Of a stretch of 10,945 bases of DNA, positions 1 through 5,674 are shown one piece after another (the first letter of the stretch is position 1; the number at the start of each line of letters is the position of its first letter). The DNA is taken from positions 1 through 10,945 of the forward strand of contig DYIH01000039.1 of the NCBI GenBank assembly GCA_020723785.1, in the 5' to 3' direction. The notes below the pieces were generated by a model. That model saw only the letters and a program-made list of their open reading frames with translations, made no database searches and had not been told where the DNA came from. Position numbers and translations under genes: made by a program. Origin of the DNA: Thermaerobacter marianensis (GTDB lineage Bacteria > Bacillota > Sulfobacillia > DYIH01).

Positions 1-53
1 TTCTGGGGCGGCGGCCCCCCCTTCGGCCTCCGGTCCGGTTTGTGCGACAGGCT

Positions 54-197
54 CTAATGCACGTCCTCCCCCGACCGGCCGCCCCGGCCGTAGGGGTGGG
101 TGACGCCGCGGCCCAGCCGCGCCTGGACGGCCGACGAGATATCCGCCGGCTGGCGGCTGATGACCAGCGCCGCCCGCGAGTCGTCGATCCCGCGCTT
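54..197 (-). pseudogene. Remnant of a YitT-family (DUF161/DUF2179) membrane protein
   Basis: Read on the minus strand, about 45 codons match the start of the DUF2179 domain at the C-terminus of YitT-type membrane proteins: Ser-Arg-Ala-Ala-Leu-Val-Ile-Ser-Arg, then a helix, then LGRGVT and YGRGGRSGED. The family pattern is roughly 'alIIS..p.eI...i...l.RGvT...g.GgYtGe'. The match stops at a TAG (54-56), just where the family would continue for another 40 or so residues. Upstream the reading frame is only the antisense of trxA and lacks the expected five or six membrane helices. No start or ribosome site fits. It looks like a gene fragment left by deletion or rearrangement. The family assignment is from remembered motifs, not a search. 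Confidence 0.5.
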
Positions 198-200
198 GCC

Positions 201-230
201 TTGACACCGCTGCCGTCGGGAGCCTAGAAT
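201..230 (+). promoter_or_regulatory. Sigma-A promoter for trxA
   Basis: A perfect -35 box TTGACA (201-206) is followed after 18 nt by TAGAAT (225-230). Transcription would start near 237, leaving an 80-nt leader before the trxA ATG. It lies immediately beyond the edge of the YitT remnant and points towards trxA. Confidence 0.75.
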
Positions 231-318
231 TAATTCCTGGTTAGGCCTTCCTGACAGGGGGCACCATAGATCAAGTATCCCATGGTCCAAGGGGATCGAT
301 CGGCGGAGGGATTCGCGG

Positions 319-645
319 ATGGCTGGACACGTCGTAGAGGTCAGCGACGCTACATTCGAACAGGAAGTGCTGCAGTCGAACATCCCCGTGCTGGTGGACT
401 TCTGGGCGGCCTGGTGCGGCCCCTGCCGCATGGTGGCGCCTGTGGTGGAGCAGCTTGCGGAAGAGTACGAAGGCCGGGTCAAGGTGGCCAAGCTCAACGT
501 GGACGAGAACCGCAACACGGCGGCCAAGTACGGGATCATGAGCATCCCGACCCTGCTCGTCTTCAAGGGTGGGGAGGTCACGCAGCGCCTCATAGGCTTC
601 CGGCCCAAGCCGGAGCTGGCCAAGGCCCTCGACGCCGCCCTTTGA
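319..645 (+). CDS. trxA: Thioredoxin
   Basis: A 108-residue cytoplasmic thioredoxin that reduces protein disulfides using electrons from thioredoxin reductase. The active site W-C-G-P-C spans residues 32-36 (redox Cys33 and Cys36), preceded by the usual VDFWA strand. The cis-proline loop is I76-P77-T78, and a conserved buried Asp is at residue 27. Length and domain order are those of a standard single-domain thioredoxin. The ATG is set by GGAGGG at 305-310, 8 nt upstream. The gene has its own TTGACA/TAGAAT promoter. A weak hairpin follows before pepA, so trxA may be transcribed alone or partly read through. No thioredoxin reductase gene is visible in this window. Confidence 0.97.
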   Translation: MAGHVVEVSDATFEQEVLQSNIPVLVDFWAAWCGPCRMVAPVVEQLAEEYEGRVKVAKLNVDENRNTAAKYGIMSIPTLLVFKGGEVTQRLIGFRPKPELAKALDAAL

Positions 646-709
646 AGGGATCATCGGCGTGCCGACAAGGTGCAGCCACGCTCCGATGGATCTTTCAGCG
701 CTCCATGGC

Positions 710-742
710 AAGGTGCCGTTCCGCGAGGCGGCGCCTTGTTGT
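710..742 (+). terminator. Possible weak terminator or attenuator between trxA and pepA
   Basis: A 9-bp stem (710-718 with 729-737, one G-T pair) closes a 10-nt loop and is followed by a T/G-mixed tract (GTTGTGTTGT) rather than a pure T run. It could partly end trxA transcripts. The imperfect tract keeps confidence low. Confidence 0.35.
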
Positions 743-781
743 GTTGTCTGACATGAGCCAGACTCCGGAGGTGTCAATGAC

Positions 782-2281
782 GTGGAGATCCGCGTTACGG
801 GAGAGGCGCCGCCCACGGCCGCGGTAGACGCCCTGGTCGCCGGCGTCTGCAAGGACGCCGGCCTGCAGGGGGCGGCCGCCGCAGCCGACCAAGCCCTGGG
901 TGGCGCGCTGGGACGGCTCCTGGAGGCCGGGGAGATCAAGGGCGAGCCCAACCAGACGGTCCTTTTCCACACCGACGGGCGCATTCCGGCCCGGCACGTC
1001 ATCCTGGTGGGCCTGGGGCCCGAGGACAAGCTGGACGCCGAACAGGTGCGCCAGGCGGCCGGCGCCGCCGCCAGGCTGGCCCGGGACCGGGGAGCGCGGA
1101 GATTGGGACTGACCCTGTTGGGCGCGGACGTTCCGGGGCGGGGTGTGTCGCCCGCCGATGCCGGCCAGGCCCTGGCCGAGGGCGCCCTCCTCGGCCTGTG
1201 GCGGTTCCAGGAGCACAAGAGCAAGAAAGAGGAGAAAGAGATCGACGAGGCCGTCGTCCTGGCCGGCGGGGACGCGGCGGCAGTGGCGCCGGCCGTCGAG
1301 CGGGGGCGCGTTTTCGCCGAGGCGACCGTGCTGGCCCGCAACCTGGCCATCGAACCCGGCAACAAGCTGCCGCCGCGCCTCCTGGCCGAGGCGGCGGCCC
1401 GTGTGGCGGTGGGGGCCGGCCTGGAGGTCGAGGTCTTCGACGAGGCGCGCATCGAACAGGAGGGCATGGGCGCCCTGCTGGGGGTCGCACGGGGCAGCCA
1501 CGAGCCGCCCCGCTTCATCGTCATCCGCTACCGGAGCGGGCGGGCCGACGCGCCGTTGTTGGCCCTGGTCGGCAAGGGCATCACCTTCGACGCCGGCGGC
1601 ATTTCCATCAAGCCCTCCGAGGGCATGGAAGAGATGCGCATGGACAAGTCCGGGGCGGCGGCCGTCATCGGCGCCATGCAGGCCATAGCCCGCCTGCGGC
1701 CGGACTTGGACGTGGCCGGCGTCATCCCCGCCACGGAGAACCTGCCGGGCGGCCGCGCCCAGAAGCCCGGCGACATCGTCCGCACCCTGAACGGCAAAAC
1801 GATCGAGGTCATCAACACCGATGCCGAGGGACGGCTCATCCTGGCCGACGCCGTGGCCTACGCGGCGAAGATCGGCGCCCGCTGGATCGTGGACATCGCC
1901 ACCCTCACCGGCGCCGTCGTCATCTGCCTGGGGAGCCAGGCGGCGGCCGTCCTGGGCAACGACGAGGCGCTGGTGGAGGAGGTCCGCAGGGCCGGGTCCG
2001 ACGTCGGCGAGCGTTTCTGGCCCCTGCCGGCCTACGAGGAATACAAGGAGCAGTACAAGAGCCACATGGCCGACATCAAGAACGTCGGCGGCCGGCCGGC
2101 CGGGACGATCACGGGCGGCCTGATCATCGGCGAGTTCGTCGGCGAGACGTCCTGGGCACACCTGGACATCGCCGGCGTGGCCTGGCACGACAAGGACCTG
2201 CCGTACAAGCCCCGCGGCGCCACCGGCTTCGGCACGCGCACCCTGATCCGGCTGGCTGAGCGCCTGGCCGGACAGGGGTAG
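782..2281 (+). CDS. pepA: Leucyl aminopeptidase (M17 family)
   Basis: A 499-residue cytosolic M17 metallo-aminopeptidase that removes N-terminal residues from peptides and normally works as a hexamer with two metal ions. The N-terminal macro-like domain covers about residues 1-165 and the catalytic domain about 170-495. Metal and catalytic residues are all visible: Lys265 and Asp270 in GKGITFDAGG, Lys277, Asp288 in RMDKSGAA, and the signature NTDAEGRL (345-352), giving Asp347, Glu349 and Arg351. Length is normal. The start is GTG at 782 with GGAGG (767-771) 10 nt upstream; an ATG at 777 is out of frame. The redoxin gene follows 61 nt later with no terminator between, so the two are probably co-transcribed. 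Some M17 enzymes also bind DNA, but nothing here tests that. Confidence 0.96.
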   Translation: MEIRVTGEAPPTAAVDALVAGVCKDAGLQGAAAAADQALGGALGRLLEAGEIKGEPNQTVLFHTDGRIPARHVILVGLGPEDKLDAEQVRQAAGAAARLARDRGARRLGLTLLGADVPGRGVSPADAGQALAEGALLGLWRFQEHKSKKEEKEIDEAVVLAGGDAAAVAPAVERGRVFAEATVLARNLAIEPGNKLPPRLLAEAAARVAVGAGLEVEVFDEARIEQEGMGALLGVARGSHEPPRFIVIRYRSGRADAPLLALVGKGITFDAGGISIKPSEGMEEMRMDKSGAAAVIGAMQAIARLRPDLDVAGVIPATENLPGGRAQKPGDIVRTLNGKTIEVINTDAEGRLILADAVAYAAKIGARWIVDIATLTGAVVICLGSQAAAVLGNDEALVEEVRRAGSDVGERFWPLPAYEEYKEQYKSHMADIKNVGGRPAGTITGGLIIGEFVGETSWAHLDIAGVAWHDKDLPYKPRGATGFGTRTLIRLAERLAGQG

Positions 2282-2342
2282 CGGTCGTGCCTTGCCCCGC
2301 ACGGCTGTCGAGTTCTCGCCCCCGGCGCGAAGGGGTGTCCGG

Positions 2343-2972
2343 ATGAGCCCGGATGCCAAGGGCCGGTTGCGGGCACTGGGCGCCGAGGGCAAGGCCAGGG
2401 GTGGGGGCCGCCGTAGGCCGGGCAAGCGGGGCCGGCTGTGGGGGTTCCTGGTCCTGGCGGCTGCCGTTGTGGTGGCCGGCGCCGTCCTGGCTACCCATAT
2501 GTGGACGGGCGGTACCGTGGGCGACGGGGACCTGGCACCCCCCTTCACCCTGGAGGAGGCCGGCGGGAAGGAGGTTTCCCTGTCCGATTTCCGCGGCAGG
2601 CCTCTGGTTGTCGTCTTTTTTCGCACATTTTTATGTGCTCCCTGCAAGAAACAGATCAGGGACCTGCAACGGGCCTATCCGGACATCCAGCGGATGAGGG
2701 CCGAAGTCGTGGTGATCAGCGCCGAGAGCCCGGAACAGAACCAGGCCGGCAAGGAGGAGATGGGCTTCAAGTTTCCGATCCTTTCCGACTCCGATCACGC
2801 CGTGGGCGAGGCATACGGTGTCTTCAACCTCCTCGGAGACAACCTGGAGGCCCCGGCGGTCTTCGTCCTGGACGGGCAGGGGCGCATCCGCTGGAAGTAT
2901 GTCGGCCGCGACGTGGCCGACCGTCCGCCGGTCGGCAGGGTGCTGGCGGAGCTGCGGAAAGCGTCATCGTAA
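2343..2972 (+). CDS. Membrane-anchored redoxin (AhpC/TSA or TlpA-like) with a CXXC site
   Basis: A 209-residue thioredoxin-fold protein. The N-terminus is strongly basic (residues 5-32), followed by one hydrophobic helix (about 33-51) and a fold predicted to lie outside the membrane. The active site reads R-T-F-L-C-A-P-C (Cys98, Cys101). It combines a TlpA-like CXXC with the T-x-x-C of peroxiredoxins, so it could be a thiol-disulfide oxidoreductase or a peroxidase. A later segment, VVVISAES, and the cis-Pro region APAVFVLD fit the AhpC/TSA superfamily. ATG 2343 is chosen because an AGGGG site ends 7 nt before it; an in-frame TTG at 2292 would add 17 residues without a better ribosome site. 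It lies 61 nt downstream of pepA. The codons around the active site are unusually AT-rich. Confidence 0.85.
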   Translation: MSPDAKGRLRALGAEGKARGGGRRRPGKRGRLWGFLVLAAAVVVAGAVLATHMWTGGTVGDGDLAPPFTLEEAGGKEVSLSDFRGRPLVVVFFRTFLCAPCKKQIRDLQRAYPDIQRMRAEVVVISAESPEQNQAGKEEMGFKFPILSDSDHAVGEAYGVFNLLGDNLEAPAVFVLDGQGRIRWKYVGRDVADRPPVGRVLAELRKASS

Positions 2973-3023
2973 CGCCTCTGCGACCGTGCGCTTCTTGACC
3001 GTCGCGAGCACAAGCGCCGTTTC

Positions 3024-3039
3024 AGTCTTTGGCAAGACT
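3024..3039. repeat. Short perfect inverted repeat after the redoxin gene
   Basis: AGTCTT (3024-3029) and AAGACT (3034-3039) flank TGGC. The stem is perfect but has no T tract, so it is not a convincing terminator. It lies in the 204-nt gap between the redoxin and zinc-ribbon genes. Confidence 0.35.
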
Positions 3040-3076
3040 CATCATGGAGCCAGAAAGCCCCATCCGTGGAGGGCGG

Positions 3077-3096
3077 GGTAGTTCACCTTCACTACC
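3077..3096. repeat. Inverted repeat just upstream of the fmdB-type promoter
   Basis: GGTAGT (3077-3082) and ACTACC (3091-3096) are perfect inverted arms around an 8-nt centre. They end 3 nt before the -35 box at 3100. The position suits an upstream regulator-binding site, though chance is possible for 6-nt arms. Confidence 0.35.
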
Positions 3097-3099
3097 GGC

Positions 3100-3128
3100 T
3101 TGACGGCGTGACACCCGGCGCGTATTAT
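3100..3128 (+). promoter_or_regulatory. Strong sigma-A promoter for the zinc-ribbon/CsoR-family unit
   Basis: TTGACG (3100-3105), a 17-nt spacer and TATTAT (3123-3128) form a near-consensus promoter, with the start site expected at about 3135. A second perfect -10 hexamer TATAAT occurs at 3146-3151 without a good -35. Confidence 0.75.
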
Positions 3129-3132
3129 AGTA

Positions 3133-3148
3133 ATACCCGGTAGGGTAT
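3133..3148. promoter_or_regulatory. Candidate CsoR/CstR-family operator
   Basis: ATACCCGGTAGGGTAT has perfect 6-nt arms (ATACCC/GGGTAT) around GGTA. It covers the predicted start site of the promoter at 3100-3128 and overlaps the second -10 at 3146-3151. A/T-flanked C-tract and G-tract palindromes of this kind are the known operator type of the CsoR/CstR repressor family, and such a repressor is encoded about 360 nt downstream. Binding is inferred. Confidence 0.6.
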
Positions 3149-3162
3149 AATTGCGCCATGCC

Positions 3163-3171
3163 AGGGGGTGA
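3163..3171 (+). promoter_or_regulatory. Ribosome binding site that decides the zinc-ribbon start
   Basis: AGGGGGTGA matches the anti-SD complement AGGAGGTGA at 8 of 9 bases and ends 5 nt before GTG 3177. An alternative GTG at 3168 lies inside this site and cannot be the start. Confidence 0.7.
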
Positions 3172-3176
3172 ACTTC

Positions 3177-3365
3177 GTGCCTTCCTATGAATTCCGGTGC
3201 CAGACCTGCGGCCATCAGTTTACCGTCAAGATCGCCTGGGAAAAGAAATCGTCGGTGACCTGCCCCGAATGCGGCGGTGACAAGCTGCGGGAGGTCTTCG
3301 GCAGCATCTTCTGGTCGGGTGGGGCCAACGCTGCGGGTGCCGGGGGCTGCGGCGGCTTTGGCTGA
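3177..3365 (+). CDS. FmdB/YhaP-type small zinc ribbon protein
   Basis: A 62-residue protein beginning M-P-S-Y-E-F-R-C, the hallmark start of the FmdB putative regulatory family. Two knuckles, Cys8-x-x-Cys11 and Cys29-x-x-Cys32, would bind one zinc ion. The tail is glycine- and alanine-rich with a further Cys near the end, also usual for the family. The biochemical role of these proteins is unsettled; 'FmdB' comes from a proposed regulator of formamidase/amidase genes. GTG 3177 is chosen because it restores the canonical N-terminus and has a strong ribosome site. It is the first gene after the strong promoter and palindrome at 3100-3148, so the CsoR-family product downstream probably controls it. 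Confidence 0.85.
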   Translation: MPSYEFRCQTCGHQFTVKIAWEKKSSVTCPECGGDKLREVFGSIFWSGGANAAGAGGCGGFG

Positions 3366-3378
3366 GGGATTTGACGTC

Positions 3379-3397
3379 GCGGGGCCGGGAGCCCCGC
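3379..3397 (+). other. GC-rich hairpin after the zinc-ribbon gene
   Basis: GCGGGGC (3379-3385) pairs perfectly with GCCCCGC (3391-3397) around a 5-nt loop, 14 nt after the stop codon. No T tract follows. It may stabilise the upstream message 3' end or cause a pause; it is not a classical terminator. Confidence 0.45.
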
Positions 3398-3440
3398 AGG
3401 GCCGATGCATATTACCGAGGCTGTGCCGGGCCGCAGGACC

Positions 3441-3449
3441 TGGTAGTAT
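3441..3449 (+). promoter_or_regulatory. Possible extended -10 promoter for the CsoR-family gene
   Basis: TGG followed by TAGTAT (3444-3449) fits an extended -10 (TGnTATAAT-like), with overlapping TATATA/TATAAA just after it. No -35 box is recognisable. If used, it would start about 50 nt before the repressor gene and give it expression independent of the upstream promoter. Confidence 0.35.
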
Positions 3450-3506
3450 ATAAAAGGGGGTCGCCGTCGGCGGTTGTCGCCGATGGGCCGGAGGATTAGG
3501 GGGCGG

Positions 3507-3791
3507 ATGCCTTTGATGTCGGAAGCGGCGATGTCGGCCAAGCTGCGCGAAGACCTGATTGCCCGGATGAAGCGCATCGAGGGCCAGGCCCGCGGCATCC
3601 AGAAGATGCTGGAGGAGGGTCGCGGCTGCGAGGAGATCATCATGCAGCTCTCCGCCATCCGCGCGGCAATTGCCAAGGTTGCGATGGCGGTGATGGCCGC
3701 CAACCTGGAAGAGTGCCTGCGGGACGGCGAGGCGGCCCATTCGCAGGAGGCCGTCGAAAGAGCCAAGAAGATTTTCCTCAAGTTCAGTTAG
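3507..3791 (+). CDS. CsoR-family (DUF156) repressor with CstR-like residues
   Basis: A 94-residue all-helical DNA-binding repressor. The family core is clear: R-M-K-R-I-E-G-Q-A-R-G-I at residues 20-31, then E-E-G-R-G-C41 and N66-L-E-E-C70. Copper-sensing CsoR proteins use Cys-His-Cys at these three aligned positions, with spacings of 25 and 4 residues. Here the spacings are identical but the His is Asn66. Loss of the His with both Cys kept (29 apart) is the pattern of CstR, which senses persulfides and other reactive sulfur species. A copper role is therefore less likely. The start is uncertain: ATG 3507 is taken, but ATG 3516 and 3531 are in frame and the G-rich sites at 3490-3494 and 3498-3503 are not ideally spaced for any of them. 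A perfect terminator follows. Confidence 0.88.
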   Translation: MPLMSEAAMSAKLREDLIARMKRIEGQARGIQKMLEEGRGCEEIIMQLSAIRAAIAKVAMAVMAANLEECLRDGEAAHSQEAVERAKKIFLKFS

Positions 3792-3833
3792 GGGCGTGTG
3801 CCGGGGTCTCTCCGCGGCGGCTTTGGCGCTTGG

Positions 3834-3855
3834 GCGGGAGCGATCCCGCTTTTTT
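3834..3855 (+). terminator. Intrinsic terminator after the CsoR-family gene
   Basis: GCGGGA (3834-3839) pairs perfectly with TCCCGC (3844-3849) around the tetraloop GCGA, followed by six T (3850-3855). It closes the zinc-ribbon/repressor unit 42 nt after the stop codon. Confidence 0.88.
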
Positions 3856-3965
3856 GTTTGGTTCCAGCCGTCGAGCGGAACAGCAGGAAAGAGCGGTCTT
3901 GACGAGGTATAGTATAGGGGCGGAGCGGACCGGACCGACTCGCGCCGGGATAAGGGTGTGAAGCG

Positions 3966-4541
3966 ATGGCGCACAAGTTTGATCCGAAACAGATGCACCG
4001 TCTCGAGGACCCGGAACGCCGCCGCTGGATGCCGCCGGAGCAGGCCTTGGCCGGCCTGGAGTTGGGGTCCGGCCAGGTGCTGGCCGACATCGGCTGCGGC
4101 CCAGGTTACTTCACCGTCCCGGCGGCCCGGATGGTGGGTGCCGCCGGCAGGGTTTATGCCATTGACATCTCCTTGGACATGCTCATGCGCATCGGCCAGC
4201 AAAAATTCAACGAGGGCTTGTCCCAGGTGGAGACGGTCCTCTCCAAGGAAACCAACATCCCCCTGGCCGACGGGGTGGCCGACGCCGTTCTCCTGTCCAA
4301 CGTGCTCCACGAGGCGGAGGACCCGGCGGCCCTCCTGGCCGAGGCGCTGCGGTTGACCCGTCCCGGCGGCCGGTTGCTGGTGGTCGACTGGCGCAAGGAA
4401 CCGACGCCTATGGGGCCGCCGGTGGAGGAGCGCCTGGAGCCGGAGCAGGTTGTGGAATTGGCGGAGCGCGTGGGATGGCGGCCGGCCGGGGACTGGGAAA
4501 TCGGCCCCTACCACTGGGGACTGCGGTTCACCAGGCCATGA
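3966..4541 (+). CDS. Class I SAM-dependent methyltransferase
   Basis: A 191-residue Rossmann-fold methyltransferase (UbiE/Methyltransf_11 type). Motif I, D41-I-G-C-G-P-G47, binds S-adenosylmethionine. The acidic residue ending strand 2 is Asp67 in VYAIDIS. The post-motif region, LLSNVLHEAEDP followed by LTRPGG, matches the usual motif IV and VI region. The substrate cannot be told from sequence. The N-terminus MAHKFDP is shared, to my knowledge, with a group of uncharacterised Firmicute methyltransferases. ATG 3966 has an AAGGGTG site about 7 nt upstream. The last bases overlap the start of the lipoprotein gene as ATGA, so the two are translationally coupled. The upstream 174 nt hold the repressor terminator and no standard promoter. 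Confidence 0.9.
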   Translation: MAHKFDPKQMHRLEDPERRRWMPPEQALAGLELGSGQVLADIGCGPGYFTVPAARMVGAAGRVYAIDISLDMLMRIGQQKFNEGLSQVETVLSKETNIPLADGVADAVLLSNVLHEAEDPAALLAEALRLTRPGGRLLVVDWRKEPTPMGPPVEERLEPEQVVELAERVGWRPAGDWEIGPYHWGLRFTRP

Positions 4542-5650
4542 ACAGGGCCGACGACCGATTACCGGTTGACACCGCGCGCCTGGTGCGCGGGCCGTGGCGA
4601 GTCGCCCGGGCCGGCGTTCTGTTGGCGGGCGCGGCCCTCCTGATGGCCGCCTGCGGCGGCGGGGCCGGCGGCGCTGGCGGCGCACCCGACAAGGCCCGGC
4701 AGGAAGACGGCCAGGCCCGGCAGGAAGCCAACCAGGCCAGCGCCGGGGAGCGCCCCGGCAAGGCGGCCCGGCCGCCGGAGCCCCCCGCTCCCCCGCCCTT
4801 GCCGGGGGCCGTGGCGGTGATGATCGACAACCACCCCGACGCCCGCCCCCAGAGCGGTTTGGACCGCGCCGACATGGTGTATGAGGCGGTCGCCGAGGGG
4901 GGCATCACCCGCTTCCTGGCGATCTTCGATTCCCGTCCGGCGGAGAAGATCGGCCCGGTGCGCAGCGCCCGGCCCTACTTCGTCGAGATCGCCAGCGGCC
5001 ACGGCGTCCCGTACGGCCATGTGGGTGGTAGCAAGGACGCCTACGACCTGATCGCCCGGCTGGGGGTGGCCAGCCTGGACGAAATCCGCGGGGCCGGCGA
5101 GGCCTACTGGCGCTCGCGGGAGCGGCGAGCCCCCCACAACGTATATACCGGCACCGACCGGCTCCTGGCCGCGGCTTCGATCCGGGGCCAGCCGTTGCGC
5201 CCATTGCGACCCCTGCCGGTGGGGGACGCCGGCGGCGGCGACCCCGCCGGGGAGGTGCGCATCACCTATTCCAACAACCGCTTGTACCGCTATACGACCG
5301 CGTATCGTTGGACAGGCCGGCGCTACGAAAAGCTGGTCAACGGCGAGCCCCTGCGGATCGACGGCGGGGGGGTGGTGGCCGCCGACAACGTGATTGTCAT
5401 CCTGGCCCGCCAGCGTTCCACCGGCGATGCGGCCGGCCACATGGAGGTCACCGTCACCGGACGCGGGGACGCCCTCTTCCTCACCGGCGGGAGGTTTTAC
5501 AAGGGGCGCTGGCGGAAGGACGGCCCCGACCGGCCCTTCGTGTTCACCCGCGGGGATGAACCGATGCGCTTTACCGCGGGGACTACCTGGATCAACATCG
5601 CCAGGGCGGGCGACGTCGCCGTGGAACCGGCCGGACAGGCAACGCGGTAG
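4538..5650 (+). CDS. YerB-type DUF3048 lipoprotein
   Basis: A 370-residue predicted surface lipoprotein. A basic N-terminus (to residue 24) and hydrophobic stretch (25-38) end in L-M-A-A-C39, a lipobox with Cys39 as the lipidated residue. A low-complexity Gly/Ala/Gln/Pro linker (40-88) leads into the DUF3048 N-terminal domain: AVMIDNHPDARPQSGLDRAD, then an EGGITRF motif and a GPVRSARPYF motif. The C-terminal DUF3048 domain follows, with NVIVI, a GRFYKGRWRK strand and TTWINI near the end. The family is widespread in Firmicutes (YerB); its function is not known to me. ATG 4538 overlaps the methyltransferase stop by 4 nt and gives a proper signal peptide; the in-frame upstream codons are antisense-free shadow of that gene. 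It ends 24 nt from the convergent EamA gene. Confidence 0.9.
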   Translation: MNRADDRLPVDTARLVRGPWRVARAGVLLAGAALLMAACGGGAGGAGGAPDKARQEDGQARQEANQASAGERPGKAARPPEPPAPPPLPGAVAVMIDNHPDARPQSGLDRADMVYEAVAEGGITRFLAIFDSRPAEKIGPVRSARPYFVEIASGHGVPYGHVGGSKDAYDLIARLGVASLDEIRGAGEAYWRSRERRAPHNVYTGTDRLLAAASIRGQPLRPLRPLPVGDAGGGDPAGEVRITYSNNRLYRYTTAYRWTGRRYEKLVNGEPLRIDGGGVVAADNVIVILARQRSTGDAAGHMEVTVTGRGDALFLTGGRFYKGRWRKDGPDRPFVFTRGDEPMRFTAGTTWINIARAGDVAVEPAGQATR

Positions 5651-5674
5651 CGTGCCCAGGGCGTTTCGCACGGT

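Noticed and set aside
1..57. Plus-strand open frame from the left edge ending at TAA 55-57
   Set aside because: Only 18 residues, Gly/Pro-rich and unrecognised. It might be the end of an upstream gene, but nothing in the window supports that.
695..2647. Very long minus-strand open frames opposite pepA and the redoxin gene (650 and 417 codons)
   Set aside because: They lie antisense to genes with full family motifs, have low-complexity Arg/Pro/Gly-rich translations and no ribosome sites. Long antisense frames are expected in GC-rich DNA.
3447..3459. TATATAAAAGGGGG resembling an archaeal or eukaryotic TATA box
   Set aside because: The genes and other promoters are bacterial; the stretch is better read as an extended -10 followed by a G-run.
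5651..5672. Bidirectional terminator between the lipoprotein and EamA genes
   Set aside because: Only a 5-bp stem with a 12-nt loop and no T tract on either side.
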